A stretch of 13,997 nucleotides of DNA from Bacillota bacterium. GTDB lineage: Bacteria > Bacillota > Clostridia > Acetivibrionales > DSM-1351. Numbering within the stretch: position 1 is the stretch's first letter; each line of letters starts with the position of its first letter. Below are positions 1 to 8,695 of this stretch, piece after piece. A model generated the notes under the pieces. That model worked only from the letters and a program-made list of their open reading frames with translations. It made no database searches and was not told the DNA's origin. The DNA is taken from contig JAEWMS010000010.1 of NCBI GenBank assembly GCA_023393115.1, positions 1-13,997 on the forward strand. Reading direction: 5' to 3'. The translations under genes were made by a program, and so were the position numbers.

Positions 1-2
1 CT

Positions 3-68
3 TTATTTCAGCCGTGTTTTTAAAAACTCCACGGGGCTGCCTCCCAGTGATTTCAGAAAAGGGGTCCA
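3..68 (-). other. Possible remnant of an AraC-family C-terminus
   Basis: Just beyond the GH51 stop codon, in a different frame, the minus strand reads WTPFLKSLGGSPVEFLKTRL, then Lys, then a TAA stop at 5-3. The spacing F-x-K-x-x-G-x-S-P-x-x-F matches the last recognition-helix segment and tail of AraC-family HTH proteins; the AraC protein in this window has FKKYEGITPGKY at the equivalent place. No start codon or upstream coding sequence accompanies it, because further upstream the frame runs through the GH51 gene. It may be a relic left by a deletion, or chance. Confidence is low. Confidence 0.2.
12..34. repeat. Small imperfect inverted repeat
   Basis: CCGTG (12-16) pairs with CACGG (30-34), and between them TTTTTAAAAA is self-complementary, with a three-base CTC bulge at 27-29. 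It lies just after the last gene of the operon. There is no long GC stem followed by a clean U-run, so I do not call it a terminator, although it could contribute to 3' end formation. Confidence 0.3.
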
Positions 69-69
69 T

Positions 70-2079
70 TCATAGCAGTATTTTAAAATCAATTGCGTAT
101 ACCGAATGGGCCTTAAGCACAAAATGCGAGCCTTCCGCCTTGCTTGTTTTTGGCTTGATCCTTCCGGTATCCAGGGCATGGTTGATGTCTCTGTAATGCT
201 CTCCTGTCAATTCCCACATTTCAACCTCTTTACCGGAGTTAAAACCCTCCAGTTCAATATGGACCTCCACATCCTCAAGACTCCTGTTAGCCGCAAACAG
301 TGTCAGTATGGTTCCAGCTCTGTTCAGACAGGCCACAGAATCAATTATTGGCAGGTCTATCAATTCCATATTGTTACCTTTGACCTCTACTGAATATTTT
401 TCGCAATTAATATCTGAGTCAACCATATAAGCAATATCTTTTTGGGCATATATCTGTAAAATATAATAAGCGGGAGTGCCGTAAACAACAGTGTCCTTTC
501 CGCTCCATCCGGGTACTCTTCCCTTCGATTGGTCCGAACAGCTGTCTCCGACCCTGATGCAGCCTCCGGTCCAGCCGTTCACCAAATCGGAAAAATTAGT
601 TATGGCCACCATGCCGCTGTTTCTTATAAACTCATTCAGATTTGCCGCCACAGCCACCCCTGCCTCAAGCGTATGTTCATCCGGCAAACCTTTACGGACT
701 GTATTGGGCAGATACATTGTGTTATATTCCGTTATGGCATATTTGATATGCCGATACTTCGGATTGCTGTTTATAATATCTGTTGTAGCGCCAAGAATAT
801 GCCGTGTTACCTCCGGGAAGGAAACAATGGCTTTAAATTTCTCTTCATCACTTGAGCTCTTGTCCATGCCCAACCGCCCATAACCGTGGTATATGTGTAT
901 TGCCACAAAATCAAGATATTCTCCTGCTTTTTCAAGCAAGGTACCGTTCCATTCAGGTACCACATCCCCGCAGCCTATCAGCAGTATACCGGGGTCGGCT
1001 TTTTTCATTGCCCTGGAGAACTCAGCACACCTTTTTCCGTATTCTTCGGCGTTGCAGTGTCCAACCTGCCATTCCCCGAATATTTCATTTCCTACCTGCC
1101 AATATTGCACATTGTAAGGTTCCACGTGTCCGTTCTTGGCTCTGAGGGCTCCCATAGGAGTATTGCTGGCTCCGTTGCAGTACTCTATCCATTGCACAGC
1201 TTCTTCGGGTGTTCCCGATCCTGCATTGATACATATCATAGGTTCTGCATCCAGCTTCCTGCACAATTCAATAAATTCATCGGTGCCGAAATACTTGTTG
1301 GACATGCCTCCCCATGCTTCATTGTACATGTTCGGTCTCTGGTAAAAGGGCCCGACTCCGTATTGCCAGTGATATGCGCTTATTACGTTCCCTCCGAAGC
1401 GGAGCATACGCGGATTTAAGGCTTCGATGTATTCATACACCTCTTTTTTTACATATGCCACATTGTCGGCAGGAAGCATTGATACGTGATCAATCCAAAG
1501 CATACCGGTGGATACCGAATCCCGCCACGGATATTCCGCCGAGTTCACGCCAACCCTGAATTCGGCATTACTGCAGTCTTCTGATATTTCCAGTCTGCAT
1601 TCACATTCCTGCCAGTCATGGCAGGGCAGCTGAACTACAGTTCCTGCAAGCCTTTTATTTTTTTCACAATCAAATATTTCAATATTAATATTGTTCAGCT
1701 CGGGAGAGGATCTGGCATACATTTTAATACTGTATTCAACATTTCCTTTTACCGAAATTCTCTGAGCAATTCCCGAGTAAGCGCAATCATCGCTGATCAT
1801 GCTGATTTTCTGGCTGTTGCCCGAGTGAAGATAAGCCGCAGGTTCCAGTGCATACTTTGTATTTTTGCCGTTGGTTACGGGATACCAGGATCCTGAAACA
1901 CCTCTATGGCATATGTCTTCTTCCTCAAAGTCCATATCCTTCAGAACATATGCCAGCATGCCATCCATAAAATCCCGTATATCCTCGATGAAATGTGAAA
2001 ATATGTACGGGTTTATTTCATTATCCGCCTTTTTTGCGCCGTTAACTTTTATTACTGTATTTTTAAGTATTGTTATCAT
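70..2079 (-). CDS. GH51 alpha-L-arabinofuranosidase
   Basis: Predicted retaining exo-enzyme removing terminal alpha-L-arabinofuranose from arabinan, arabinoxylan or arabinogalactan fragments. The 669-residue protein opens with the family-like INPYIFSHFIED segment (22-33). A beta-sandwich insert resembling a carbohydrate-binding module follows (about 85-205), then the TIM barrel (about 215-510), which includes LRFGGNVISAYHW (226-238). The acid/base is probably Glu332 in VGNEI and the nucleophile Glu451 in ITEYN. A C-terminal beta domain ends in HSVYAIDF. There is no signal peptide, so it is expected in the cytoplasm. It is the last gene of the operon, 19 bp after the GH43 gene. The start is ATG at 2079; the purine run AGACAGGGG abuts the ATG, an unusually short spacer, so translation may be modest. 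Family call strong; exact substrate unknown. Confidence 0.92.
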   Translation of the reverse strand: MITILKNTVIKVNGAKKADNEINPYIFSHFIEDIRDFMDGMLAYVLKDMDFEEEDICHRGVSGSWYPVTNGKNTKYALEPAAYLHSGNSQKISMISDDCAYSGIAQRISVKGNVEYSIKMYARSSPELNNINIEIFDCEKNKRLAGTVVQLPCHDWQECECRLEISEDCSNAEFRVGVNSAEYPWRDSVSTGMLWIDHVSMLPADNVAYVKKEVYEYIEALNPRMLRFGGNVISAYHWQYGVGPFYQRPNMYNEAWGGMSNKYFGTDEFIELCRKLDAEPMICINAGSGTPEEAVQWIEYCNGASNTPMGALRAKNGHVEPYNVQYWQVGNEIFGEWQVGHCNAEEYGKRCAEFSRAMKKADPGILLIGCGDVVPEWNGTLLEKAGEYLDFVAIHIYHGYGRLGMDKSSSDEEKFKAIVSFPEVTRHILGATTDIINSNPKYRHIKYAITEYNTMYLPNTVRKGLPDEHTLEAGVAVAANLNEFIRNSGMVAITNFSDLVNGWTGGCIRVGDSCSDQSKGRVPGWSGKDTVVYGTPAYYILQIYAQKDIAYMVDSDINCEKYSVEVKGNNMELIDLPIIDSVACLNRAGTILTLFAANRSLEDVEVHIELEGFNSGKEVEMWELTGEHYRDINHALDTGRIKPKTSKAEGSHFVLKAHSVYAIDFKILL

Positions 2080-2098
2080 CCCCTGTCTTAATTATATT

Positions 2099-3103
2099 TT
2101 ATCTTTTAGGATACAGCCTGCCATTTTCCCATTCCATGGGAATAACTGCGGGTCTGGCATAAAAAGGTGCAAAGCTGTCATTAACCGGATTTCCAAACAT
2201 GGTGGCATAAAATGTACCATCTTTTCCTGTAAAAAAGCTGTTATGGCCTCCTCCTGTAATTGACGTATATCTTTCACCATATGGTCCGTAGATATTATCT
2301 GCCGTGGCTATGACACAATCATAGCTGAGCTTTTGCCGGACGCTTCCCGGGAAGTATCCCGCCTGGCCGTTCTCCAGCATTGTCCATATTGCCAGAGCCA
2401 TGTGATATTTGTTATTATACTTGAAAATAAATACTCCCTCGCAATAGGGTTCGGGGTCAAAATGCTGCTGGATCACTCTGCGGGGATCCTCAGCGAATCC
2501 CGACATATCCTTTTTCAGCTTTGCAATACGGCCATCCTGCCATACATAATATACATCGCCATTGTCATCAGTAAAAATACTTGAGTCTATGCGCTTTGTC
2601 AACGGGCCGTTACATACATCCACATATGGTCCCTCGGCCCTTCCTGTCACACTTTTCAGTAAAAAGGTACAGCTGCCCTCTTCCCCTTCGTTTTGAGGTT
2701 CCCAGTTTATGCTTGCCGTTATATAAAAATTTCCGTTTATATGATAAATCTCCGGAGCATATAACGCCCTGCAGCCTGTATTCCGGGATTCCTCACTCCA
2801 ATTGCCGTGCTTGACATAGAATTTGTTTTGCCAGGTACCGTCCTTTTCAAAGCTCCAAACCAGGCCCATACTCTCCCAGACCTTCAGGTCTTCCGAACGC
2901 CAGAGCTGAATACCATCATTCCACCTGAACGCAGCCTCTTCACCTTTGGCTCTGGTGGTACCGGTACAATAATAGTACCCATCTTCGGCCAGGGTAATGT
3001 GTGTATCCCTTATCCAGGTATCAAATAGCGGAACCGTATTATCGGGTATCAGGGTTTTGGGATCGGCAAACGCCAGCAGCAGTTCTTTGTTTTTTTGGTT
3101 CAT
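2099..3103 (-). CDS. GH43-family glycosidase (arabinosidase/xylosidase/galactosidase type)
   Basis: Predicted inverting glycosidase of the five-bladed beta-propeller GH43 family, acting on alpha-L-arabinofuranosyl, beta-xylosyl or beta-galactosyl linkages. The 334 residues fit a bare catalytic propeller with no binding module. Probable catalytic set: general base Asp33 in IRDTHI, pKa-modulating Asp173 in RIDSSIF, and general acid Glu222 in YCEGVFIFKY. Further family features are DGYYYCTGT (41-49), YAPEIYHINGNFYI (115-128), FTDDNGDVYYVWQDG (177-191) and the late GGGHNSFF segment (284-291). No signal peptide, so probably cytoplasmic. The start at 3103 is preceded by GGAG with a seven-base spacer. 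It lies between GH78 and GH51, which favours arabinose release from imported oligosaccharides. The GH43 subfamily, and so the real substrate, cannot be settled by eye. Confidence 0.88.
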   Translation of the reverse strand: MNQKNKELLLAFADPKTLIPDNTVPLFDTWIRDTHITLAEDGYYYCTGTTRAKGEEAAFRWNDGIQLWRSEDLKVWESMGLVWSFEKDGTWQNKFYVKHGNWSEESRNTGCRALYAPEIYHINGNFYITASINWEPQNEGEEGSCTFLLKSVTGRAEGPYVDVCNGPLTKRIDSSIFTDDNGDVYYVWQDGRIAKLKKDMSGFAEDPRRVIQQHFDPEPYCEGVFIFKYNNKYHMALAIWTMLENGQAGYFPGSVRQKLSYDCVIATADNIYGPYGERYTSITGGGHNSFFTGKDGTFYATMFGNPVNDSFAPFYARPAVIPMEWENGRLYPKR

Positions 3104-3163
3104 TGTCAGTCTCCGTTGTATTTATTTTTTTAATAATTTTAATAGCCTGAAGTTATTGCATAA

Positions 3164-5509
3164 TTAACCGATTATCTCTACGCCTTCCGGGGCATTTATA
3201 GTGACTCTTCCATTTTCCCACTTCACTGCAATATTACCCTGCGGTATGGGACATTCTATGCGGTAGTCGGTGCCGATATCTTTAGGTTTAAGCTTTATCT
3301 TCACACAGCCGGGCTCCATTATTTGCAGGCCGATGGTATTTTGTATCATAAACTGGGCAGGTCCCGCAGACCATGCATGGGATATGGAACGCATAACACT
3401 GGTATAATAGCCAAGCCTCCAGCTTCCGTTCATTCCCCATTCCTCAAATGTGGATGCTGCACCCTTGTCGACCATCCACGCACACCAGCGTTCATGGATA
3501 ATTTTGTACGCAAGGTCGTAATGGCCGGCAAGATCAAGCGCCCTGAGAGTAAATGCGGTTGCAAAAGGTTCTGCCATGGTAAATTCCTGTTTCTTTTCTA
3601 CAAATAAGTGATTAATGACAGCCTCCGCCTCATCTCCCGTACAAAGACCCCAAAGTATGGCAGCCATGTTTGAATGCTCACTTACACGTAAGGACAAGCG
3701 TCCATTAAAATTGGCATCCACATAGCAGCCCTTCTCACTGTCAAAGAATCTGGAATTAAAGGCTGCCTTTATACCTCCACGTATATTTTGAAGTACTCCT
3801 GACATATGTGTGTCATTCATCAGCTCTGCCATCCTGATCATTTTATCTGCCACCCCATAAAATTGAGCATTTAAGAAAGCATTTTCGCCGGCAACATAAC
3901 TTTTCATCCAGTCTACGCCATCAATAAGTGCCCAGTCAATGAATGCCTTATACGGCAAATTGCCCAGCAAGCCATGTTCATCCAGCTGGTCTGCAAGGGC
4001 ATACGCAAGTTTGCATACATGAGGCCAGTACCGGTGTATCCATGCCATATCTCCTGTATATTCATAATGGTTCCATAATGCGTCTGCCCACCATAAGGAG
4101 TAATCTACTGTAGATGCTCGCCAGTCCCCGTTATCCCAGCTTTGAGTGGTAAATTTTATAAGTCCGTGAGGTAATTGAACCAACCCCGTCTGATGCAAAA
4201 ATTTACCCGGAAGTTTTGTGTCGCCGAAACAGGCGTAAATGCCTCCCAGCAGCACTGCGCAGGTATCGCCGCACCATTGGCTTTGTTCACGCCATGGTGT
4301 GTCCATAATATAATCGTTGCTGCACAATCTCAGTGTATGCCTGCATATACTGAATAATTTGTCCAACCGGGCATCTCCGCTTTTAAAGGAGCCCCTCAGC
4401 TGATATGGATATGTGCGGCTTAATGCGTGCAGTGAATATACCGTTATGGGACTAAAGCAGTCCCTGAAGCGAAGTTTGACAAATCTAAAGGATTCCCATG
4501 CAAAAAAACGGAATTGCTGTCTGCCTTTTCTCAATATATACCGGCCGGAGCAATGAAGGGTTTCAATACTGTTTACGAAATGCCCGTCTACCAGGCGTTC
4601 GGCATATCCAACATCTACCATGGCCCCGCCGGGGCCTTCCATATCAAATTCAATGTATCCCGTCATCACCTTTCCAAAGTCTATCACAATACAGGGATCG
4701 TAATATCCATCCAATAAAAAGGTATGGGTTTGGTGGGCTGTGCTGCTGCCAAAACATGAAAATCCGCTTTCCCCCAGCAAATTCTCAGGGGACTCAACCA
4801 GGCTGTTCTCCACAGGTTTTCCAGCCAATGAAAGCGCTACGCTGAGATCCTGGCTGCGGACACGGTTTTCAAGCGACAGTGCCTCTTCCACATAACATAT
4901 GGAATGGGCATAAACTTTTTCCTCAGGCAGAAACGGAATATCACGTTTTATCAAGGGCAAAGGTGCTGCTGTTTTTACCTTATTCCAATAGCTGTCGTCA
5001 AAGCCAGGCAGCGTCCAGCCTTCGGGACAGAGCCGTGCATCGTATTGCTCCTGGTAGCTTACATTGCTGTTTTGTCGGTCATACTGTGTGTCGCAGCTCC
5101 ACATGGGAGCACGTAAAACATGCCAGCCTTCTTTGCCGCTGGAGAGCAGCACCTTGTTATGCGCATCTGTAATCCATGCAATAAAGAATGCATCCTGGCT
5201 GCCGTTCATGTTTTGAACCTCGGCAGCCAGGCAGTTCTGCCGGTCTGCCGAAATAAAATCCTCTACCGTGTAGCTGTCCAAAATGTTGGCATATGGTGCT
5301 GCCGGTGGCGGTCCCTGTCCGATCAGCTGTCCATTAAGGTACAGCCGGTATTTTTTTATTGCCGAAACATGCAGGGTAAACGGCGGATGAAAACCTTCTG
5401 AAGCAAACTCCCTGCGAAACAGATAGTAGCTGTTGGTTGAAGGCTTCTCTTCATCCGCCCAAATAAATTCTGCCGCCGGATAGATATACTGTAAAATTTT
5501 ATCAACCAT
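3164..5509 (-). CDS. GH78-type alpha-L-rhamnosidase
   Basis: Predicted inverting exo-enzyme that removes terminal alpha-L-rhamnose. Residue numbers count from the longest possible start at 5539. An N-terminal beta-sandwich contains YYLFRREF (38-45) and KKYRLYLNGQLIGQGP (62-77), as in Bac_rhamnosid_N domains. A jelly-roll region follows (about 280-365), then the (alpha/alpha)6 six-hairpin barrel from about 380 with the signature MDTPWREQSQW (412-422) and TFEEWG (697-702). Glu699 aligns with the conserved Glu of the canonical TTxWE motif and may be the general base. A C-terminal beta domain closes the protein. No signal peptide is visible. I favour the ATG at 5509, which has GGAGGT four bases upstream and gives a natural MVDKILQYIYPAAEF start; TTG 5539 or ATG 5536 is also possible. 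It follows the beta-helix gene by 32 bp. Family call strong; glycan unknown. Confidence 0.88.
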   Translation of the reverse strand: MVDKILQYIYPAAEFIWADEEKPSTNSYYLFRREFASEGFHPPFTLHVSAIKKYRLYLNGQLIGQGPPPAAPYANILDSYTVEDFISADRQNCLAAEVQNMNGSQDAFFIAWITDAHNKVLLSSGKEGWHVLRAPMWSCDTQYDRQNSNVSYQEQYDARLCPEGWTLPGFDDSYWNKVKTAAPLPLIKRDIPFLPEEKVYAHSICYVEEALSLENRVRSQDLSVALSLAGKPVENSLVESPENLLGESGFSCFGSSTAHQTHTFLLDGYYDPCIVIDFGKVMTGYIEFDMEGPGGAMVDVGYAERLVDGHFVNSIETLHCSGRYILRKGRQQFRFFAWESFRFVKLRFRDCFSPITVYSLHALSRTYPYQLRGSFKSGDARLDKLFSICRHTLRLCSNDYIMDTPWREQSQWCGDTCAVLLGGIYACFGDTKLPGKFLHQTGLVQLPHGLIKFTTQSWDNGDWRASTVDYSLWWADALWNHYEYTGDMAWIHRYWPHVCKLAYALADQLDEHGLLGNLPYKAFIDWALIDGVDWMKSYVAGENAFLNAQFYGVADKMIRMAELMNDTHMSGVLQNIRGGIKAAFNSRFFDSEKGCYVDANFNGRLSLRVSEHSNMAAILWGLCTGDEAEAVINHLFVEKKQEFTMAEPFATAFTLRALDLAGHYDLAYKIIHERWCAWMVDKGAASTFEEWGMNGSWRLGYYTSVMRSISHAWSAGPAQFMIQNTIGLQIMEPGCVKIKLKPKDIGTDYRIECPIPQGNIAVKWENGRVTINAPEGVEIIG

Positions 5510-5513
5510 ATTG

Positions 5514-5519
5514 ACCTCC
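5514..5519 (-). promoter_or_regulatory. Shine-Dalgarno site that decides the GH78 start
   Basis: GGAGGT on the minus strand lies four bases before the ATG at 5509-5507. A second purine site, AAAGGA (5546-5551), overlaps the end of the upstream beta-helix gene and could serve the TTG at 5539 or the ATG at 5536, adding ten or nine residues. The better match favours 5509. Confidence 0.6.
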
Positions 5520-5541
5520 ATGAGCCGAATTTTCATCAACG

Positions 5542-7797
5542 TTAATCCTTTAATTCCCCGATCTTATACAGACAAGGGCGTTCCCATCCAGGAGTGGTAA
5601 TTATGTTTCCCTCGGGTGTTGTTTCGGTGAGCATATGCCAGTCTCCGGCCGGATACCATGTTCCGCTGAAATATCCCGGACCGTGTCCGGTAAAGTTTAT
5701 ACGGTAGTCGTTCATCAGCGCTATGGTAACATTGGTACTATTTTCAATATGATACAGCGAACCTCCCGGATAAGTGGATGCATCTCCCCCGCTGCCAAAT
5801 ATGGCAATGTTGTCTGAATCACGTATCAGCACATTGGGAGTATTACATTCGCTCTTTAGATTATATATCCGCACATTGCTTGCATTAATAATTTCCATTT
5901 CATATTCGGAGCGTGAATGCTCAGGGTTACAGGCATAAATGCTGAATGGGTTTTTGGTGCCCTCTATACGCAATATGCGGTAACCTTCTCCGCCCTGTGT
6001 TATATCACACCAGAAATTGTACCAGCGTCCTCCGCCATTGTCGCTTACAATAATCCATGGATGATGCCTGTCTTTTGTAATCCATGTAATGCGATATGCG
6101 GGGTCCATATAAAACGTAAAATTACGCAGGACAGAATTGCCTCCTACACGCCAGTGCAATGCATATACCATGGGTAATTCTCTCGCGGTTACCAGACCGC
6201 AATAAGCCAGAATCAGCTCTGCATTTGCAGTATCAGGCGTATCCAGAGCCGGTATGGGTTCATTGGCCTGACCAAAAATACCTTCAGGCTTTTGAGTGAC
6301 TATAATTTGTGAAAGATTTTGCGCCACTCCTATTAAGCGTGTATTGGCACGCAGTTTCAGTGTTCTTGTTATCCGATAATAGCCTTTGGGCAAAAACACC
6401 GTATCACCTGCATCAATTGCAGCCTGCAATGCATCGGTATCATCCCCGATACCGTCACCGGCAGCACCATGACATCTTTTAACATCCCACTGCAGTACAT
6501 CCTGCCAGAGCGGCAGATGGTAAAGATGCTTTTCCATAAGGTTTTTAGGTGGTTCAGCTTTTTGTACCGTTTTTGTGTAGGTATAAATGTCAAGTTTTTT
6601 TCGGTCCACATACACCGGTGCTGTATAAATGCCTCCATGATCAGGCATTGAATCAATACCATGGGCAAATTCCTCTACCTTGCACCACCCGGCCGGATTT
6701 GCCTCCAGCTTTGTTCCGTCCGGATTGCATACCGCATGAGATGCATTTTTTACATATACATTACGCAGATAGACACTTTCACGGCTGCTTACCGCCGCTT
6801 GAATCTCTCCCTGCTTCGGAGGGTTGTCAAATTCAATGGTACTGTCTATCATGGCAAGCTGTCCCTGCTGGATAAACATGTATGTACCGCCATATGAAAC
6901 CACCGGGGGTCTGGGTGAGTCTGTAAGAATTCTGCAGCCGACAAATTCCACACCCTGTTTGGCGCCGGCTACAATGGCATGATTCCTCTGATGATCAAAC
7001 ACAAAACCGGACATTGATGAGCCTGGAGTACCTTTGGATATATCAATACCTATACTGCCGCCCCTGATAATATTCTGAGCATGACTTCCGCCGTTGCCGG
7101 CACAGCCCCAGATTCCGCACCAGCCATCGCCCACATCAATAACGCAGTCCTCAACAGCTGCTCCCTGGGCGGCATAGCACCGTATGCCGATGGCGCCATG
7201 GTTTCCCTCACCGATTACTATGTGCAGTCCTGTCACCATGTTCATAATGCTGGCCGGAGCAGCATTGTTCTCCGAGCTGTGTCCAAAGAAAACATCAATT
7301 ACAGGTCTATGTGTTTCAGTATAGGTAAAACGTTCGGTATTCGGAGCCAAAACTATTTTGGGCCTCAGAGTTTCTCCATTGGCATCAAAATTTCTTTGTC
7401 CCGTAATAACCACCGGAAACATACGCGGCACAGTGCGGTATTCATCGTAAGGATAACCTTCCCACCAAATATATTGCTGTGCATAAAGAGTATCGGTTAC
7501 GGTATAAGTTCCCAGTGGAATATAGCATACAAGCTGATAACGCTGTGCGGCGGCAAGGGCTTCATTCAGTGCGGCAGTGCTGTCCAGGACACCTGTGTTA
7601 TCCGCGTTGAAAGGAGGTTTTGTTACGTCCAGCAGTCCCAATGCCTGCAGCGGCTGTTCCTCCAGGGAGAATGGATTTTCAAAACGAATACCTCCGGCAT
7701 ATGGTTCCAAATCCGGCTGCCGGCTCACAGGAACCGGGCCTTCGTAGGTTTGCTCCGGATATGGAAAAGAATATGCTATCTTCTTTGTAAGTTTCAT
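5542..7797 (-). CDS. Double beta-helix protein, pectate-lyase-3 / GH55-like
   Basis: The 751-residue protein appears to be two tandem right-handed beta-helix modules. Each opens with a pectate-lyase-3-type entry: DVTKPPFNADNTG with IPLGTYTVTDTL (57-104), and DVKRCHGAAGDGIGDDTDAL with LPKGYYRITRTL (438-480). Short strand repeats follow, for example VRIYNLKSECNTPNVLIRDS (642-661) and HIENSTNVTIALMNDY (683-698). Two such modules recall GH55 exo-beta-1,3-glucanases, but the superfamily also includes pectin-cleaving lyases and hydrolases, and I cannot assign catalytic residues. There is no signal peptide, so it probably acts on imported oligosaccharides in the cytoplasm. The start at 7797 has AAAGGAG seven bases upstream, overlapping the stop region of the permease gene and suggesting translational coupling. 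It is the first enzyme after the transporter, so it may define substrate class. Fold confident; function open. Confidence 0.75.
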   Translation of the reverse strand: MKLTKKIAYSFPYPEQTYEGPVPVSRQPDLEPYAGGIRFENPFSLEEQPLQALGLLDVTKPPFNADNTGVLDSTAALNEALAAAQRYQLVCYIPLGTYTVTDTLYAQQYIWWEGYPYDEYRTVPRMFPVVITGQRNFDANGETLRPKIVLAPNTERFTYTETHRPVIDVFFGHSSENNAAPASIMNMVTGLHIVIGEGNHGAIGIRCYAAQGAAVEDCVIDVGDGWCGIWGCAGNGGSHAQNIIRGGSIGIDISKGTPGSSMSGFVFDHQRNHAIVAGAKQGVEFVGCRILTDSPRPPVVSYGGTYMFIQQGQLAMIDSTIEFDNPPKQGEIQAAVSSRESVYLRNVYVKNASHAVCNPDGTKLEANPAGWCKVEEFAHGIDSMPDHGGIYTAPVYVDRKKLDIYTYTKTVQKAEPPKNLMEKHLYHLPLWQDVLQWDVKRCHGAAGDGIGDDTDALQAAIDAGDTVFLPKGYYRITRTLKLRANTRLIGVAQNLSQIIVTQKPEGIFGQANEPIPALDTPDTANAELILAYCGLVTARELPMVYALHWRVGGNSVLRNFTFYMDPAYRITWITKDRHHPWIIVSDNGGGRWYNFWCDITQGGEGYRILRIEGTKNPFSIYACNPEHSRSEYEMEIINASNVRIYNLKSECNTPNVLIRDSDNIAIFGSGGDASTYPGGSLYHIENSTNVTIALMNDYRINFTGHGPGYFSGTWYPAGDWHMLTETTPEGNIITTPGWERPCLYKIGELKD

Positions 7798-7801
7798 TAC
7801 T

Positions 7802-8686
7802 TTACTCCTTTACAGAGCCAATCATAACTCCCTTGGCAAAATATTTTTGTAAAAACGGATAAATAAGCAAAATAGGTAATGTAGAAACTACTATGGTACA
7901 GTATTTCAACAAGCTGAGAGTAAGTGCATTATTCACGTCTTCTCCGCCCGCCGCCGTTACATCCATCATACTGCCGCTCAGCAGTATTTCACGTAAGAAA
8001 AGCTGCAGAGGATACTTTCCCCGTTCACGCAGAAAAATCATGGCATTAAACCAGGAATTCCAATGTTGAACTGCGTAAAATAGTATAATTACTGCCATAG
8101 TACTTTTAATTACAGGTATAAAAATGCGGAATAAAATTCCAAAGTCGTTGGCACCGTCGATTTTGGCTGCTTCCTCAAGACTGGCCGGTATCTGGGCCAT
8201 GGAAGTACGCATTACTATCAAATTCCACGTGTTGATAGCCACCGGTAAAATAAGTGCAAGACGGGAATCATAAAGTCCAAAACCCTTAACTGTAAGATAA
8301 AAAGGTATAAGACCTCCTGAAAAATACATTGTAAAAACCACTCCCATGGTTAAAATACGACGAAGGTAAAAACCTTTTCTCGAGAGTACATAAGCACCCA
8401 TGCTGGTTAACAGAAGATTTATTGCCGTACCGACAATTACGTAGAAAATTGTGTTCATATAGCCTTTTCCAATGTTCGGATTGCTCCATACCATTTCGTA
8501 GCCCGATAGGGAAAATCCCTGCGGCCAGAGAAGAATACCCGTATGCCTGACCAATTGAGCCGGGTCGCTTAATGAAGCAAAAGCAACGTATACAATTGGG
8601 TATAAGAATACCAAACTCAATACTCCCAACAGCAAAACATTAAATAAATCAAATATCTTTTCAAAATTGCTATGTTTTACTACCAT
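7802..8686 (-). CDS. Carbohydrate ABC transporter permease, LplC/YtcP type
   Basis: One of two membrane permeases of a CUT1-type sugar importer. The 294 residues carry about six hydrophobic spans: near 11-38, 76-100, 108-130, 142-160, 192-212 and 258-280. The EAA loop that docks the ATPase is EEAAKIDGANDFGILFRIFI (171-190) followed by Pro191. The C-terminus FAKGVMIGSVKE is characteristic of LplC/YtcP proteins. The start at 8686 is preceded by AGGTGA on the minus strand, in a nine-base gap after the LplB-type gene, so the two are probably translationally coupled. In known relatives this class imports oligosaccharides such as pectin fragments and uses a shared ATPase. Specificity cannot be read from the permease. 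Confidence 0.93.
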   Translation of the reverse strand: MVVKHSNFEKIFDLFNVLLLGVLSLVFLYPIVYVAFASLSDPAQLVRHTGILLWPQGFSLSGYEMVWSNPNIGKGYMNTIFYVIVGTAINLLLTSMGAYVLSRKGFYLRRILTMGVVFTMYFSGGLIPFYLTVKGFGLYDSRLALILPVAINTWNLIVMRTSMAQIPASLEEAAKIDGANDFGILFRIFIPVIKSTMAVIILFYAVQHWNSWFNAMIFLRERGKYPLQLFLREILLSGSMMDVTAAGGEDVNNALTLSLLKYCTIVVSTLPILLIYPFLQKYFAKGVMIGSVKE

Positions 8687-8695
8687 CTCATCACC

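Noticed and set aside
1..69. Possible start of another minus-strand gene at ATG 69, open to the window edge
   Set aside because: Only 23 codons are visible, no ribosome-binding site precedes the ATG, and the predicted peptide resembles nothing. A real gene cannot be excluded.
886..1419. 177-codon plus-strand open frame opposite the GH51 gene
   Set aside because: It is antisense to the catalytic barrel of GH51, which has clear motifs in its own frame; the translation is low-complexity and unlike any family I know.
3104..3163. Possible terminator between the GH78 and GH43 genes
   Set aside because: The gap is AT-rich with A-runs but has no GC stem followed by a U-run on the minus strand; read-through is more likely.
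7081..7827. 248-codon plus-strand open frame opposite the beta-helix gene
   Set aside because: It lies almost wholly antisense to a well-supported gene, its product has no recognisable domain, and it has no matching operon context.
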